Below, piece by piece: positions 12,051 through 23,089 of a DNA stretch of 64,000 nucleotides (positions are counted from its first letter, which is position 1; every line of letters begins with the position of its first letter). The notes below the pieces were generated by a model, which saw only the letters and a program-made list of their open reading frames with translations, was not told the origin of the DNA and did no database searches. The position numbers were made by a program, and so were the translations under genes. Source of the stretch: Gnetum montanum. Its lineage: Eukaryota > Streptophyta > Gnetopsida > Gnetales > Gnetaceae. The stretch is from the NCBI GenBank assembly GCA_015680685.1, contig MNCI01034058.1, positions 389,601 to 453,600 of the forward strand, in the 5' to 3' direction.

Positions 12051-14554
12051 ACTACATGTTATCCTTCAAAACTTGTGTAGAGAACCTCGAGTTCCACATT
12101 TACTATTTTCAATTTTTGCTTTGTTTCTTTATGCGCCTGGAACTCACCCTCGTATAGAGAACACGAGGCGGCCACTTGCTTTTCCAATTCTGACCATGGT
12201 CTCCAGCTATGAGCATAGCCAGGTTTGCATAGTGGAGGTTGGCAAGCTCCATATATTCTGTGATCTCCTCAATCTGTAGCTCCTTAAGGTGGATTTTAGC
12301 TTGATTGTAGGCATTCAACCCATCAAAGATAGGTTGCCATACATCGCCTCCTTCTCAGAGTTGTTGGAGCGCTTGGTTCATTTTGGCCTTTGCGACCTGA
12401 ATTTGCTTTTCATTTACTTCCATCTATAATCCCACTTGGTCCCTGTGATGATTTTTGATGTTTTCAAATTTTAGGGCCTCATTCTTCCAAGTGGTGATTT
12501 CAATTGCAAATTTCTGTCGCAACGCCTGAGCCTCCTCCATTGACAGATTTCGGTTCTCAGTGGCCAACCTTCTTACATCAACATTCACCCTCACTAGTTC
12601 TTCCTGCTGTTGATGGATAAAATTTTTCATGTGTTCATTTTTTGCACCAACATTGCATAGGCGATGAACCTTTGCGGTCAATTAGATGTTCTCTTAGCGA
12701 ACCTCCGTCAAGTCCTTGTTTAAAGTATATGCTTGAACATCTGCCAAGGACTTATCGAAGATCACTGACTCTCACTCATCATCAACTAGCTGAAGTTTGA
12801 ATTGAAGCTATTGAAAAGCTTCATCTTTGGTGATTTCGCGGTCGAGGATGGATGGATTAGCAAGTTGGGCTCTTAATTGGGCTACTTCCGTTGCCAAGTG
12901 TTGATAAGCGACTTGAGCAGCTTCAAGTTGCCCTTCCAAAATGAGGCTCTTACCCTTTGCCGAGAGCAGCTATGACTGGGTTGCAGTAATGTTGTCCAGA
13001 AGGTTGAAGACATCCAGAAGTAGTTTCCTGATTCCCACCAGTCGGTCTAAGAACTCCTCATGTTGGGCTGCATCAATCTTAATATGCAAAGTTTCGGTAA
13101 ATGCCTATACATCTTGTAGTCCATGAATGTCTGGTACAGGTGCTACTAGTGCATTAAGAGCCATAGCAATTATATCAGCAACCACTTCAGCCACAATCTC
13201 CTATCCTTGGTGTTGCATCACCAAGACTGTTGCCCCTTCACCATCTTCCAAGTGTACTGAGAAAGTAGCAGCATTCCCAGAGATTTTTGGAAATAACTGC
13301 TGGGTTGATAGTGTCACCTCTTGGACACTAGGATCTATTCATGTAGGCACTTGCGTTCAGGCTACGGAGAATATCGGCCCTGCTCTTTCAAGTAATCTAA
13401 CTGATCTAGCCACTTGCTCTAGGTAGCTCATTGTAGGACGATAGACTAAAGGGTCTTCTCCTCCACCAGTCCTGCCAGATTGCTCTTGCTGGCTCAAGAG
13501 CATTTGTCAGATTTCATGGATGTGTTTTGCTATGGTTTGTGATCCCAACCTTGTTGTTTGTGTAGGTGGTGGAGGGGGTTGCTGCTCCTCCTTTGTCTGT
13601 GTGGTGGCAAAAGTTTTATCCTTCATCATTTCTTGCCAAAAGGGCAATCGGGGCATGCCAGATTATATCATTGGAGTACCGTTGTATCCCTGCTCATTTG
13701 CACAACTTCTAGATTAGGCAGGGAAAAGGGAGAGCTCATCTTCCATGTTCACTTTCAGCAAACCTCGTTTCAATCTCCACGAATAATAGCTGTGGAAGAC
13801 TCATTGGGAATTTCCCACTCAAGGCGGCACACGCAAGAGTGGAGAAGGTTATGATTTTGCTAGGTATTACCATTGGGTTCAAGTGATAAGATGCAATCTT
13901 TGAGTACACCCTCTCGACCATGGTCAAAGATCCGAATTCCTTGCACTCTACCCCATAGCACCGTTTGGTCCATTCCGCTTTTACCTTTGGGTCAGCTTGT
14001 TTTGGAATCTCCACCACATCTACTCTGGTCTTGGGCAACCCTAGAGCCTACGCTATTTCCTCTAAAGAGTAAGAGACATAAATGTCTTTTATTCTTACTC
14101 TGGACCCTGGTTGCCAATTCGTCCAGAAGAGATAGGTATCTCCTAAGTACCGCTCACCACTGGATGTGATGATTGGCCACATAGGAGAATTTTGTAGCTA
14201 CAGCCTCATATCTTCTGGTGTGTTTTCAAGGAATGGTCCAAAATTTAGCTCTTGTTGGACCATCCATTGCATTTCTTGCAGCTTGATAGCATTAAGACAA
14301 GCTTGGGTCAGGGTGACCTCAAGTTGTGATGCTATACCTAGAGTCTCATCCCCTTGCGATTGCTCGCTGGGAATCTCCTCTTCAGGAATTTGATGGATAG
14401 ATTTCACATTAGGTCCTTCATGGAGGGGGCTAGTTGTATGAGAGCCCTCCGTGTGCTCTGGTGGTTGCATGCCTCATCCCCTTCTGGTGCGTGGGCGCTT
14501 GTCCCTCGGTTGTGATGGTCGTTCGCCCCTTGGATGCCTCGGTTTGGGTGCCAT
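12050..14554 (-). pseudogene. Extra ORF of the gypsy family: basic N-terminus, conserved domain, Pro/Gln linker, long coiled coil
   Basis: Read on the reverse strand, an ATG at 14554 directly follows an acceptor-like TTTGATTGCAG and opens a frame of roughly 830 codons, broken by several stops and one frameshift near 13640-13735. The start is basic (PRHPRGERPSQPRDKRPRTR). Then comes a globular part with ERYLGDTYLFWTNW, RVRIKDIYVSYSLEEIA and KRCYGVECKEFGSLTMVERV, a linker with EEQQPPPPPTQTTR, and a long heptad-rich region (about 13050-12110, for example HQQQEELVRVNVDVRRLATE). The globular part is conserved in the second copy at 24770-25458, including the acceptor-plus-ATG, so it is a family feature. 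The position downstream of pol and the splice-like start recall the env-like ORFs of some Athila/Tat elements, but I see no signal peptide or membrane helix. Function unknown. Confidence 0.65.
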
Positions 14555-14766
14555 CTGCAATCAAACATAACCATCAGTTAAACTATGCATAAGTAGCTCA
14601 AAATAGTCCATATACACCTTCTCAGTTTGATTAGGTCATGTTGTTGTCATAAACAATCCATTAAGTCCACCGAAGTGTTAATTCATGGGTTAAAACCAAA
14701 AACAACATGGGATGAGTTGAAGTTTGAACAGTTGTTTTCATTTCTTCCCTTAGAGGTGCAAAGTTT

Positions 14767-14810
14767 TAATTAACTAACTAACTAACTAATTAATTAGTTA
14801 GTTAATTACA
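14767..14810. repeat. Inverted repeat of AACT/AGTT units
   Basis: AATTAACTAACTAA on the left pairs with TTAGTTAGTTAATT on the right around a short centre, enough for a 14-bp hairpin. It is built from simple TAAC repeats, so it may be only a slippage product. Confidence 0.7.
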
Positions 14811-15060
14811 TGCAGGCTTCACCCCCCCCCCAATGATTGAGAGCATACCTCTGGTTTCTTAAAAGGGCAAGGATTGGTTGATGTGGACGTGCGACGGAAT
14901 GCAGGTGCTTGGGAAGAAGTTGGGCAGAAAAAATGACAAAATCTCCCCCTAATTTGTTTTCAAAATGATGAAATTTCAAAGTGCAATGGGTGTATATATA
15001 TGAAGTAAGGGCTGCATCGATGGGCCATGTATAAGCAGCTACATATACACAGGGGGCTGC

Positions 15061-15080
15061 GTATACGGGGCCCCGTATAC
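15061..15080. repeat. Perfect 20-bp palindrome
   Basis: GTATACGGGG is followed immediately by its reverse complement CCCCGTATAC. The LTRs carry a near-identical motif with one base changed at the centre (about 11392-11411 and 21098-21111), so the surrounding 14990-15110 may derive from a related LTR. Confidence 0.85.
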
Positions 15081-15859
15081 ATAGGGGGTTGCACTCGTTG
15101 ACCAACGTTGACCAGCCCATAAAAAGCTTGAAAAGATGAATTTAAAACACCAAATTGGGGCGGTTGAAGTGCATGAGAGGCTCGGTCATGGCTAAGGATA
15201 GGAGGAAGGTAATCAGGGCTAAAAAAAGAGTCAAAAATAGGAGAACGTGATGCAAAAGAACTCCGTGGGGAAGAAATTGAACAATGGGACCTTGAAAATA
15301 GTCAATCACGAAATTCGAAGGATGGGAGACTTAACAAGTAGGACCAAGAATATGTAGGTGGGTCCTCCCCATAGCAGGAAATAGCCTTAGTAGCCCCTGC
15401 ATATCCTCAACATCAGGGTTCGTGGGCCCCGGGGCCAAGAAATGGTGTTTGCCAGTTAATACTCCTACCCAAGAGATCCCGCCAAGGCATGAGAAGCCCA
15501 TGGAAACCACGCTGAAGTTTCGCAACATAAGATGGGTAGTGAGGTGAGTTACGGAGAGAAATGGGTGAAGAAAGAGACGAGAGAATGGAAATTATGATCG
15601 GTAGTCACATGAAACCCCGTGTGCAGTTGTGGTTAAGTGACCCAATAGAACCTTTCCTGAGTTTAGACCCAAAACTGTCCACATACAATGACATCGCAGC
15701 AACAAACGAAGCCCCGACCATCCCCCAAGGAGGCAGGAATGCACCCACAAAGAACCACCACCCCAGGAAACATGAGAGGAAGGAAGTGAAATGGGGCAAC
15801 GTTAGAGGGGATAGGCTGAGTCCCATAACTTCTTTTTGTGGCCCGTGAGAGGAAGTCTA

Positions 15860-16085
15860 AGGGGTGTGCTTTGAATTCCCACATAATGATGATTTTATTT
15901 TCTTCATTTTCTTGTTATTTTGTGGGAACCACACCATGCAAAGACCCATGCTTTTTTGCATGCATTCGACCAAGGGGTGTGCTTAGAATCCTCATGTTTT
16001 CATGTTTTTTTCTTATTTTGTTTTTTTTTTGAATTTTTAAATTTTTTCGGTGAGGACCACACCATACAAGGTCGAATTGCCTAGC
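15860..16085. repeat. Two diverged tandem copies, period about 113 bp
   Basis: AAGGGGTGTGCTT at 15859 and 15972 starts two units that both run through a T-rich TCTTATTTTG stretch to ACCACACCAT(G/A)CAA. The second copy has a longer T-run. Confidence 0.65.
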
Positions 16086-16699
16086 AAATTCCTTGTAGAG
16101 AAGGATGTGGAGTGGTAAGAAACTCATAAGGACACATTGGCAACCCAGGGGATAGGAGAGAGTGATGAATGTTGCATTCCCCTTGAAGTCACACCCGATT
16201 CAAACCATTGGGTCATCCCTGAGTTTGGGAACTACACAAGTCACACATTAATTACAATGTTTTTAAGTGAAGGGTTGCATGTTCTCAATAGAAGGAAAAC
16301 CATGGAGTGGATGAATGGATGGATGATGTGGACTCACTACCGATTTTATGAGCTGAAAGTAGACATAATGTCCAAGGACAACCATGCGAGGGCGGGAGCC
16401 AGATAACTAGGTGGACTATGGTACATTACCCATCGCAATGAAAACCATCTGTGCCAGATGCTTGATGACAATAAGATGACGTATTAGCGATCACATAAAA
16501 ATGAAACACACATAAAGAAACATAAATAATTAAAGAAAGGAAAAAATTAACAAGAATTGGAAAATGTATAAATGATGTTGAAAAAAAAAGTGTAAAACAA
16601 CAAGTGTAAAAAAAAAAGTGTAAAACAAAAAATTACAAAACAGTTAGGGGTGTAGTGGAATGGATTAGCAGGGATGATGGCCTCTCCCATGACTGGGTG

Positions 16700-17240
16700 G
16701 AAAGGAGGAGATGTGAAAAATTAAGCAAGGCTATCTTGGTGATAATAATGAGGTGGTATCCCTAGTTAGGTGGAGCCCACAGAAAGGTTTGAGTTCCAAG
16801 GGCTCTTTTTTGAAGCTTTCAAGGATTTGCAACTTTCCCGAGTCACCATCATCATCAATAGTAGATAACTATTGATGAACCTCTTCCATTTCATCCATGC
16901 TTTCTACATAGGCTCATACAAGCCCCTCGGATGGTTCCATGCATAATGCGCTGCTAACAGGATCAGCTTTTAGCCACTGGGTGCCTTCTTGAGTTGTGGC
17001 TGCTGCGTACAGGAACTATCGAACTAGCGATTCTTCAGTACACCGACTTCATGCTTGAATGGATGTCCACTTGGCAGACCATGATTGTGGCACACAATTG
17101 CACCCTGAGTCACTATACGCGATGCATAGAATGTGATTCTTCTCGATCTTTCCAAAAGGATTTTCCTTTAAAATTTCAAGGGAAAGATCTTAGAGTCCTA
17201 GTCTTGCATCCACCGTGCTTAGCTAGGATCTTCCCATTAT
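16700..17240 (-). pseudogene. Protease-RT spacer and extreme start of RT, then truncation
   Basis: Directly after the protease remnant the reverse strand keeps the acidic linker and the phrase KKSPWNSNLS, a decayed form of the (R)EPLELKPLP motif that precedes RT in Athila/Tat polyproteins. The similarity stops near 16700, before any RT palm motif. The deletion point of the polymerase therefore lies here. Several stops are present. Confidence 0.5.
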
Positions 17241-17242
17241 GA

Positions 17243-20074
17243 TTGGGAAGTCCCCCTGCAACTATCTACATAGATGACAAGGAAATCAGCAGGATAGGAC
17301 CACCTGCACATGGTGGTCATAATGTCCTCCACCACTTCCAAGGTAACAATGATGGACTAGTCTGCCAATTCAAGCCTAATGTTGCTCTTCTTTAAAGGGG
17401 GTAATTTCTAGTTCTTGTACATGTCATGAGAGATCAAATTGACTCCTGACCCCAAGTCTAAAAGAGCTTTGCATAGCTCATTCCCTACCACTTGAAGATA
17501 GATAAGGGGGCTTCCAGGATCAGTCAACTTCTGGGGAAGATGCCTTGCCTTTATCCAGTCGATCACAGCATGTATAAGCATGATCATTTGGATGTTGGAG
17601 GGTAGTTGCTTTGAATGCTGCTCGAGTGGTGGGGAAGTAGAGGTGGTTTGAGGTTTAGAGGCACCAACCACTGGTAGGTGCAAGGGTGTGCGTACATGAT
17701 TAGGTCAAAAAAAGGGACTTTTCCATGGCTTGGCTTCCGGTCCACTCGGTTGAGGAGACAGTTGTATGTTGACAGCCCTCGCAACATTTTGTTGCTGTGG
17801 CTATGGTGGTATCTCTCCTTGCATAGGTGGAGTAGGTGGTAGTTGAGTGGGATGTTGTAGAGGAGTGGCAGGAGAAGGTGATGGAGGATAGTATAGATGT
17901 GGGCTTTCCCCCTAGGGTGATGTAGATTGTGGTTTGAAATATTCTGGGGGATGGTAATAATTTTGAAATGTGGCATGATTGGAAGAGTCCCATGGAGAGA
18001 CTGGTTGTTGAACATAGTACCCATAAGGATCTAGTTGTCGGTAAGGGTATTTTTGCCTTGGAGGTGGCATCCCCCATGCTTGGGGGTGCTGCCACTATTG
18101 GAAGTATTCATATGGTTGTGGTGGAATTCCACTTGGATAATACCCTTACTATTGGTGGAAATGCCTTGGGTTTCCTTGTGGGTAAGGCAACCTTCGGGGT
18201 GTTTCCCACTACGCCAAGTGAGGATTCAACGCGTACACCCCAAACTCTTGGAGATGTGACACCACAGGAAAACACCCCTTAGGATGTTCATATTGGCATA
18301 TGCCACATTCATCATCCTCCTCGATGTCAAAGTTTGCAACCTGCTTTGCTACAACAACTTTTCCCTTACCCCTATATTAGGCACGTTTAGCTTCCTTCTT
18401 CCTATGTCGACTGTAATCATTACCCTTTTCTCTAGACTCTTCTACAATTTTTAGCACACTTTGAAATTTTTCATCCAAAGAGTCCCACATCTTATCAACC
18501 TTTGCTAATATTTCAGATGCAAAACTTTGTAAAGGCAAGGTCCTTCAGTTCACCACTATTTCCAATGGTGATTCCTTGTCCTCATCACAAAATCGGACCT
18601 CCCTCTTTTTGATGGAGGGATCCCAATTAAATTCTTTTGCACTCTCCTTCTTTCTAAGTTCCCCTTCCTCCTTGGCCACCTACTCAATGATGCGCTACAA
18701 CTGATGGATCCTTAGTTCCAACAATCGCCCATGGGAATACACGCCAAGGGTCTTTCGCATTTCAAAATGGAACCCATCAATGATGTGGTGAAGTTGTGCC
18801 CAATGAGAGTAGCCACAACTAGGGCACTGATGTAGTAGTGAATACTATCTGCTCATGGCTGCATCCAAGGGTTCATGATTACCTTGCTTCCACCCTTAGA
18901 TCTGACGTCTCAAGTTTGCCACTCTAGAGTACGTTTGAAACTTTTAATTGAAAATATCAACCATCATACTCCATCTTCTAATTGATTCTCGTTCCAAGGA
19001 CCAGTACCAGTTTTCTGCTTCCTTGATGAGTGTGCGAGGGAATAGCTTCAACTTCTGCTAATCATTGTCAATGTTCTGCAAGGTGTAGGCATCATGGAAT
19101 GCCTGTAGGTGAGTTTTTGGATCATAGTTGTATCCCCCTTCAAATCTGGGGATGTTATTCATATCAACGCACTTGATCCGGCTATCCTTCACATGCCTAC
19201 TAGGGATTTGAACTGCCTCGGTGATCTCGAGCATGCTCCAAGTAGCCAACAATGGCTCATTCGAGTCATAGTCCTACTGAGGACCATGATGGCTGTGATG
19301 ATTTTGGCCATCCCTCCTTTCATGCCGATGAGCATTGCGTGATTGATTGCACATTTCCTCATGTTGTCCCTTTTGATCCTTTCAACCATCGTCCTTTCGC
19401 TCCTTTCTACCCCAGTTACAATCAGAGCCTAAACTGGATGAAGGTATAGGAGAGCAAGAGGATGGATAAGAGGGAGGAGAATTACCACTGCTCCAATGTT
19501 GATCTCCCCCTCTACCCTGATGACGGCCTTGATCATACTGCCCATCCTTGTTGTGTGACCCTCCATCCCCTTGAGGATCTTGGTCACTCGGAGGCTTATT
19601 TTGAATGATGGACTGAAGGATCTGTTGCCCCAAGGGAAGTTTAGCTGAATGGGAATCATGAAAGATGGGATCCCCATCGTCCTATAGCCCTTGCGAGAAT
19701 AAGGGGTTACTGAATTGTTTCCTCTTCAGGTGTTCATATCTTTCTGCCTATTGCTAGTCTCGTGCTTGTTGCACCTCAATGGGACGATAGTCCCTATAGT
19801 CATGGTCCTCCATGACATACTCCACTCCATAGTCCTGGATGCCTAGTCTACCAAGATTGTGAAATAGCATTGTAGGAGCCGATCGGTCGGGTGGTAGTAT
19901 GATGTTTCCCTCCATGTCCTACCATCGTAGATGCTCATCCTAATGTAGGATGAATGTAAAGTTAGGGACATATTCATCAGGATGTGTGTATACCACCTAA
20001 CATTCTTATGGCACCGGTGGGTTGGATACATCTCGCGTGTGAGAAGAAGTCAAATTGGATGTTAGATGATCCAT
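17243..20074 (-). pseudogene. Gypsy gag-protease, broken by stops
   Basis: The likely ATG is at 20074 (MDHLTSNLTSSH), 126 bp after the primer site. The N-terminal part reads NLGRLGIQDYGVEYVMEDHD. It is followed by a His/Arg/Gly-rich stretch and the capsid-like core: PRFEGGYNYDPKTHLQAFHD, then FPRTLIKEAENWYWSLER, which matches the Retrotrans_gag fold (L..EA..W...L). A Cys/His patch with C-x2-C (about 18290) and a Tyr/Pro/Gln-rich tail follow. The protease (about 17560-17250) has ALLDLGSGVNLISHDMY, with the catalytic triplet as DLG, and a later VVEDIMTTM...YPADFLV stretch matching the flap-to-tail part of plant gypsy proteases; the final ILGRPFL has decayed. At least six stops are visible, so no product is expected. 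Confidence 0.75.
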
Positions 20075-20199
20075 TTAATTAGTGTACCTTATGTTTACTT
20101 TAATTTGCCTAGCGTGCATAAATGTTGCTATCTTGGGTCTGTTCCAATGACGTGTATGATAATTTTACTAAGGTTAGATGATGCATGTAAGACTAGCAG

Positions 20200-20217
20200 T
20201 CCCTGGCAATGGTGCCA
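20200..20217 (-). other. Primer-binding site, tRNA-Asp type
   Basis: On the reverse strand, one base after the 5' LTR, the sequence is TGGCACCATTGCCAGGGA. From memory the plant tRNA-Asp 3' end calls for TGGCGCCGTTGCCGGGGA. The three differences are all CpG to CpA, as expected from deamination of methylated C, so the match was probably exact at insertion. Confidence 0.75.
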
Positions 20218-20218
20218 A

Positions 20219-21148
20219 TGATGAGTGGCGAGGTACCCCTACGACCAACCATGTGAATCACGGGCGTTCACACGTGACTCGGTCGAATTCCATAGACTAT
20301 AAGCACTTAACATACACTAGACCCTAACTAGTAAAACCTTGGGTTAGAATAGTCGTTGCCTTCCTAATCTCACTTTTGATGTTCTATTTGCGATGGTTAA
20401 GTGAGATTAAGGCTAATGATTTTTATAGCTTTTTACTTTATCTTTTGGCATCTAATTAAGGTATGGAAGGCAAAGAATGAACTATTATCTAATCTATAAT
20501 TATCCTAATCTGTATTCTAACTATTCCTAGCATAAGTATCCAATCCCATCTTTTAGGCATGTTCTGAGCATCCCCTAAGTACTACTGGGCTACCAGGCAT
20601 TAAGTGTCACTGGGTTACCAAGTGTTGGGTTTGTGTTTGAGATGGTCGTACTTATGTTTCTATGAACTATGAATGAATGATAGCAATTAAAATAGTAATA
20701 AGATAAACTTAAGTAATTATCAAAGAATAGAAATATTAAACTAGTAATTACAATAAATGAATAAATCCAAATGCTGCAAGGAATGATTGAAAGCTCATTT
20801 TTATTGCCGTTCACACCAATGGGCTCAGATACATAAGCGCTCGAATAAAGAACTAGACATCTTCTTATACCTATTGCGGGCACTTGGAAAATATTCTATC
20901 TCCTGTGGAAACAAACTGTAAGAGCTTCGTTACAACTACCTAAAAGATACCTCAATGAGGTGGAAGGCCCTCTTATTTATAGGCCAAAATAGGTGCCGTG
21001 TAAATGGGGCCACATCGACGCATGGAAGGATGTGTCGACAAAGCCGCATCGATGGGGCCATGTATATGGGGCTGTGTCGACGCGGCCAAGTATATGGGGT
21101 CCCATATACGTGGCCTAGTAAATGTAGCAACCATTAAACACTTCATTA
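20219..21148 (-). repeat. 5' LTR of the nested gypsy element
   Basis: 930 bp, TATA box at 20970-20982 (reverse strand). The outer end has TA instead of TG on the reverse strand (CTTCATTA on the forward strand), a single transition. The inner end TGATGAG abuts the primer site. Confidence 0.88.
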
Positions 21149-21241
21149 GTTTCTATACCCATACAAGAGGTACCCTAGGCAATAGTCTCCTCAAACAAGT
21201 TTTTCCTGGGTGTTGATGTGTCCAAAATCTATGCATCAACA
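21149..21241. repeat. Right LTR of the long-LTR element, second part
   Basis: GTTTCTATACCCATACAAG onward matches the left LTR from about 8413 (GGTTTCGGTACCCATACAGG) to its end at 8508. Its first five bases repeat the GTTTT at 10514-10518 with one mismatch, which is the target-site duplication of the nested gypsy element. Confidence 0.85.
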
Positions 21242-23085
21242 ACTATAGTTATATTATCTAGTTAGCAAGAGAATACTAGTTCAAGTTACATATGAGGCAT
21301 TGCTATATTCCTAAAATTCTTTTAAATTATCATATTATGTTGACTAACTCACTCATTGCTAGGTTGCATATTCAAAGAGGATTACATCTTCTAAGGTAAG
21401 CTATTAATTAGTTCCATATTAGAATGGACATAGGTCTAAATGATCGTGAAAGAGTACCATTCATGATACTCTTTCATAATTAAAATAAATTACAAGTTTA
21501 CCATCTAGAGATAAGTTGAAATTTTAAACAATTGCTAATTTAAGGGTACTACCTTCAATTTAGATGAACCTAATTCACTAGGCTAGCTTGACTATTTCAT
21601 TAGCCTCTAATGGTAAAAAGGACATGATGCATCCACTATATTAAGTAATGAATTATAGATTTGGAGTTCATTAAAAAATAAATTCTACATGCATCCAAGA
21701 TATTCAATTATATATTCATCCAAGCTTGCAAGTGAAGCTTGAACCTATAATATCCCTTGATACTACATTATCATTACCCTTATAAACGGAGGTAGTCATG
21801 GATAAAATGTAGACAATACTATGATTCCTCTTAATAAAAACAAAGTAATTAGAACTAATGTTGAGGGGAGACATTAAGATATACATGCGTGCTTCTATGA
21901 ACACATAGATTTCATTAACTTATAATATAAAATCTTTAATTTTTTAAACTTCTAGTTTCAATAACTCTTGATTTATAAGAGAAAACATAAGATAGGTTTC
22001 AAAGTAATTGACAAGTGGGTGAAAAATGTTGATTTGAAAGCTCCAAGTCATCTATTTGATTCTAGTGGGCAATGCTAAGTTATAAATTTCTAATTGGACT
22101 ATATTATAAGTTATTATAGAGTTCCAACACCCCCCATCCATGCATCCATCACCTCTTAATAGAAATGAATACAATCTTCTAATTTTTGAATTTCTTAAAT
22201 AGTTATTCCTTAGTCATAGATGAAAGATTTTTGAAATAAAAGTATCATTGTCATTAAGCAATACATAATTATAGCTACTTAAATTTTATAAAATAATTAA
22301 TAATTAATACAACTAGATAAAATTCAATAAAAAATATGATCTCAAAATAAAAATACTGATAAAACACTAGTGCAACTAAGTTACTCTTAATGGTATATGG
22401 AACTACAAAAAATCATAAAGTCTTATTAATAAATGTGAAAAAGAATAATGCAAAATGGGAGTAAACAATGCTTAAAATTAAGCATGCTAGTATATTCAAC
22501 ATATTCTTATTATTTTATTGAATTAATGTTCAATTCTAATTATAATAGCATATATAGCTCATCATCGAATAAGGGGGGAAGGGGATACTAAAGTCCAAAA
22601 TAATATTTTAACAATATTTATTTTCAATACATATATAGTTAAATTAAAGCTACATAATTATCAAATTAAGAGTCTTACCAATAAGATAACATTTCATTAT
22701 TTCATCATTGAATAAGGATTTGCATAACTTAATATAAATAATAAAACTTGCAAATACTTAGTTTCTTTTCTTATTATAGTTTCTTTATTTAATTTAGGTA
22801 TATTATGTAAATATTTTTAATATTTCAATGATTGAAATAGAAAAATACCTACTCAAAATAAAGGGAAACATGATCTTTTCAATGAATTTAATTATAACAT
22901 GTTAACATTTAAAATAATTTTGTTAAATTTGTTCTATTAAAGAATGACAAGTGTGTGTATATAAAATTTATGAAATTTAAATACCAAATTCATGAAGTCC
23001 ATATTGATAATAAAAAAAAAGGTTCAGTCATTTATAAAGGCGTCATGGTTCATGGCATCCACTAATTAATATTTTTAAGTTTTTA
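21242..23085. other. AT-rich DNA, nothing recognised
   Basis: No LTR ends, domain motifs or long frames can be supported. The first five bases are the right target-site duplication of the long-LTR element, so this is the old host sequence at that insertion. Confidence 0.5.
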
Positions 23086-23089
23086 TTGT

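Larger units (their letters stand above)
14555..16700. other. Non-coding spacer of the nested gypsy element, with palindromes and repeats
   Basis: This fills the place where RT, RNase H and integrase should be. It holds a TTAACTAAC-type inverted repeat (14767-14810), a C-run (14822-14832), an LTR-like patch with a perfect 20-bp palindrome (15061-15080), a 113-bp tandem duplication (about 15860-16085) and an A-rich TGTAAAACA repeat (16590-16640). Both strands have open frames at 15561-15884, but they overlap each other and match no element protein. The origin of this filler is unknown. Confidence 0.45.
10519..21148 (-). mobile_element. Nested Ty3/gypsy element, pol-deleted, with extra 3' ORF
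   Basis: Two LTRs of about 930 bp (10519-11449 and 20219-21148) flank 8.8 kb of internal DNA. The ends are TG...CA apart from one mutated base. The flanks GTTTT and GTTTC are the target-site duplication, and joining them restores the host LTR. A primer site next to the right LTR and an LEDE-like tail plus purine tract next to the left LTR show reverse orientation. In transcription order it carries gag (from 20074), protease (about 17560-17250), an RT lead-in that stops being recognisable near 16700, about 2.1 kb of non-coding DNA and an extra ORF (14554 to about 12050). RT, RNase H and integrase are absent, so it is non-autonomous. Gag with protease and tRNA-Asp priming suggests the Athila/Tat side of the gypsy tree. 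Confidence 0.88.
6835..21241. mobile_element. LTR element with 1.67-kb LTRs and a tiny internal domain
   Basis: Two direct copies of a 1.6-1.7 kb sequence start TGTTGATGCCAACATTGCCC (6835 and 8905) and end ATCAACA (8508 and 21241). The inverted ends TGTTGAT/ATCAACA and the flanking duplications GCTAT (6830-6834) and ACTAT (21242-21246, one mismatch) identify them as the two LTRs of one insertion. Only 396 bp (8509-8904) lie between them, so the element codes for nothing and must have been moved by proteins made elsewhere. The right LTR is split by the gypsy element at 10519-21148, so this insertion is the older of the two. TRIM elements have short LTRs and LARDs have long internal regions; this layout fits neither well. 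Confidence 0.85.

Noticed and set aside
11769-13430. Several forward open frames
   Set aside because: Antisense shadows of the coiled-coil ORF, which has the more protein-like composition and a conserved homologue.
14767-14832. Regulatory hairpin with C-run
   Set aside because: The hairpin is made of simple TAAC repeats and the C-run is a homopolymer; no sign of conservation is available.
15561-15884. Overlapping open frames on both strands
   Set aside because: They cover each other, match no protein family I know and lie in a repeat-rich spacer.
17968-18282. Forward open frames
   Set aside because: Antisense to the Tyr/Pro/Gln-rich gag tail.
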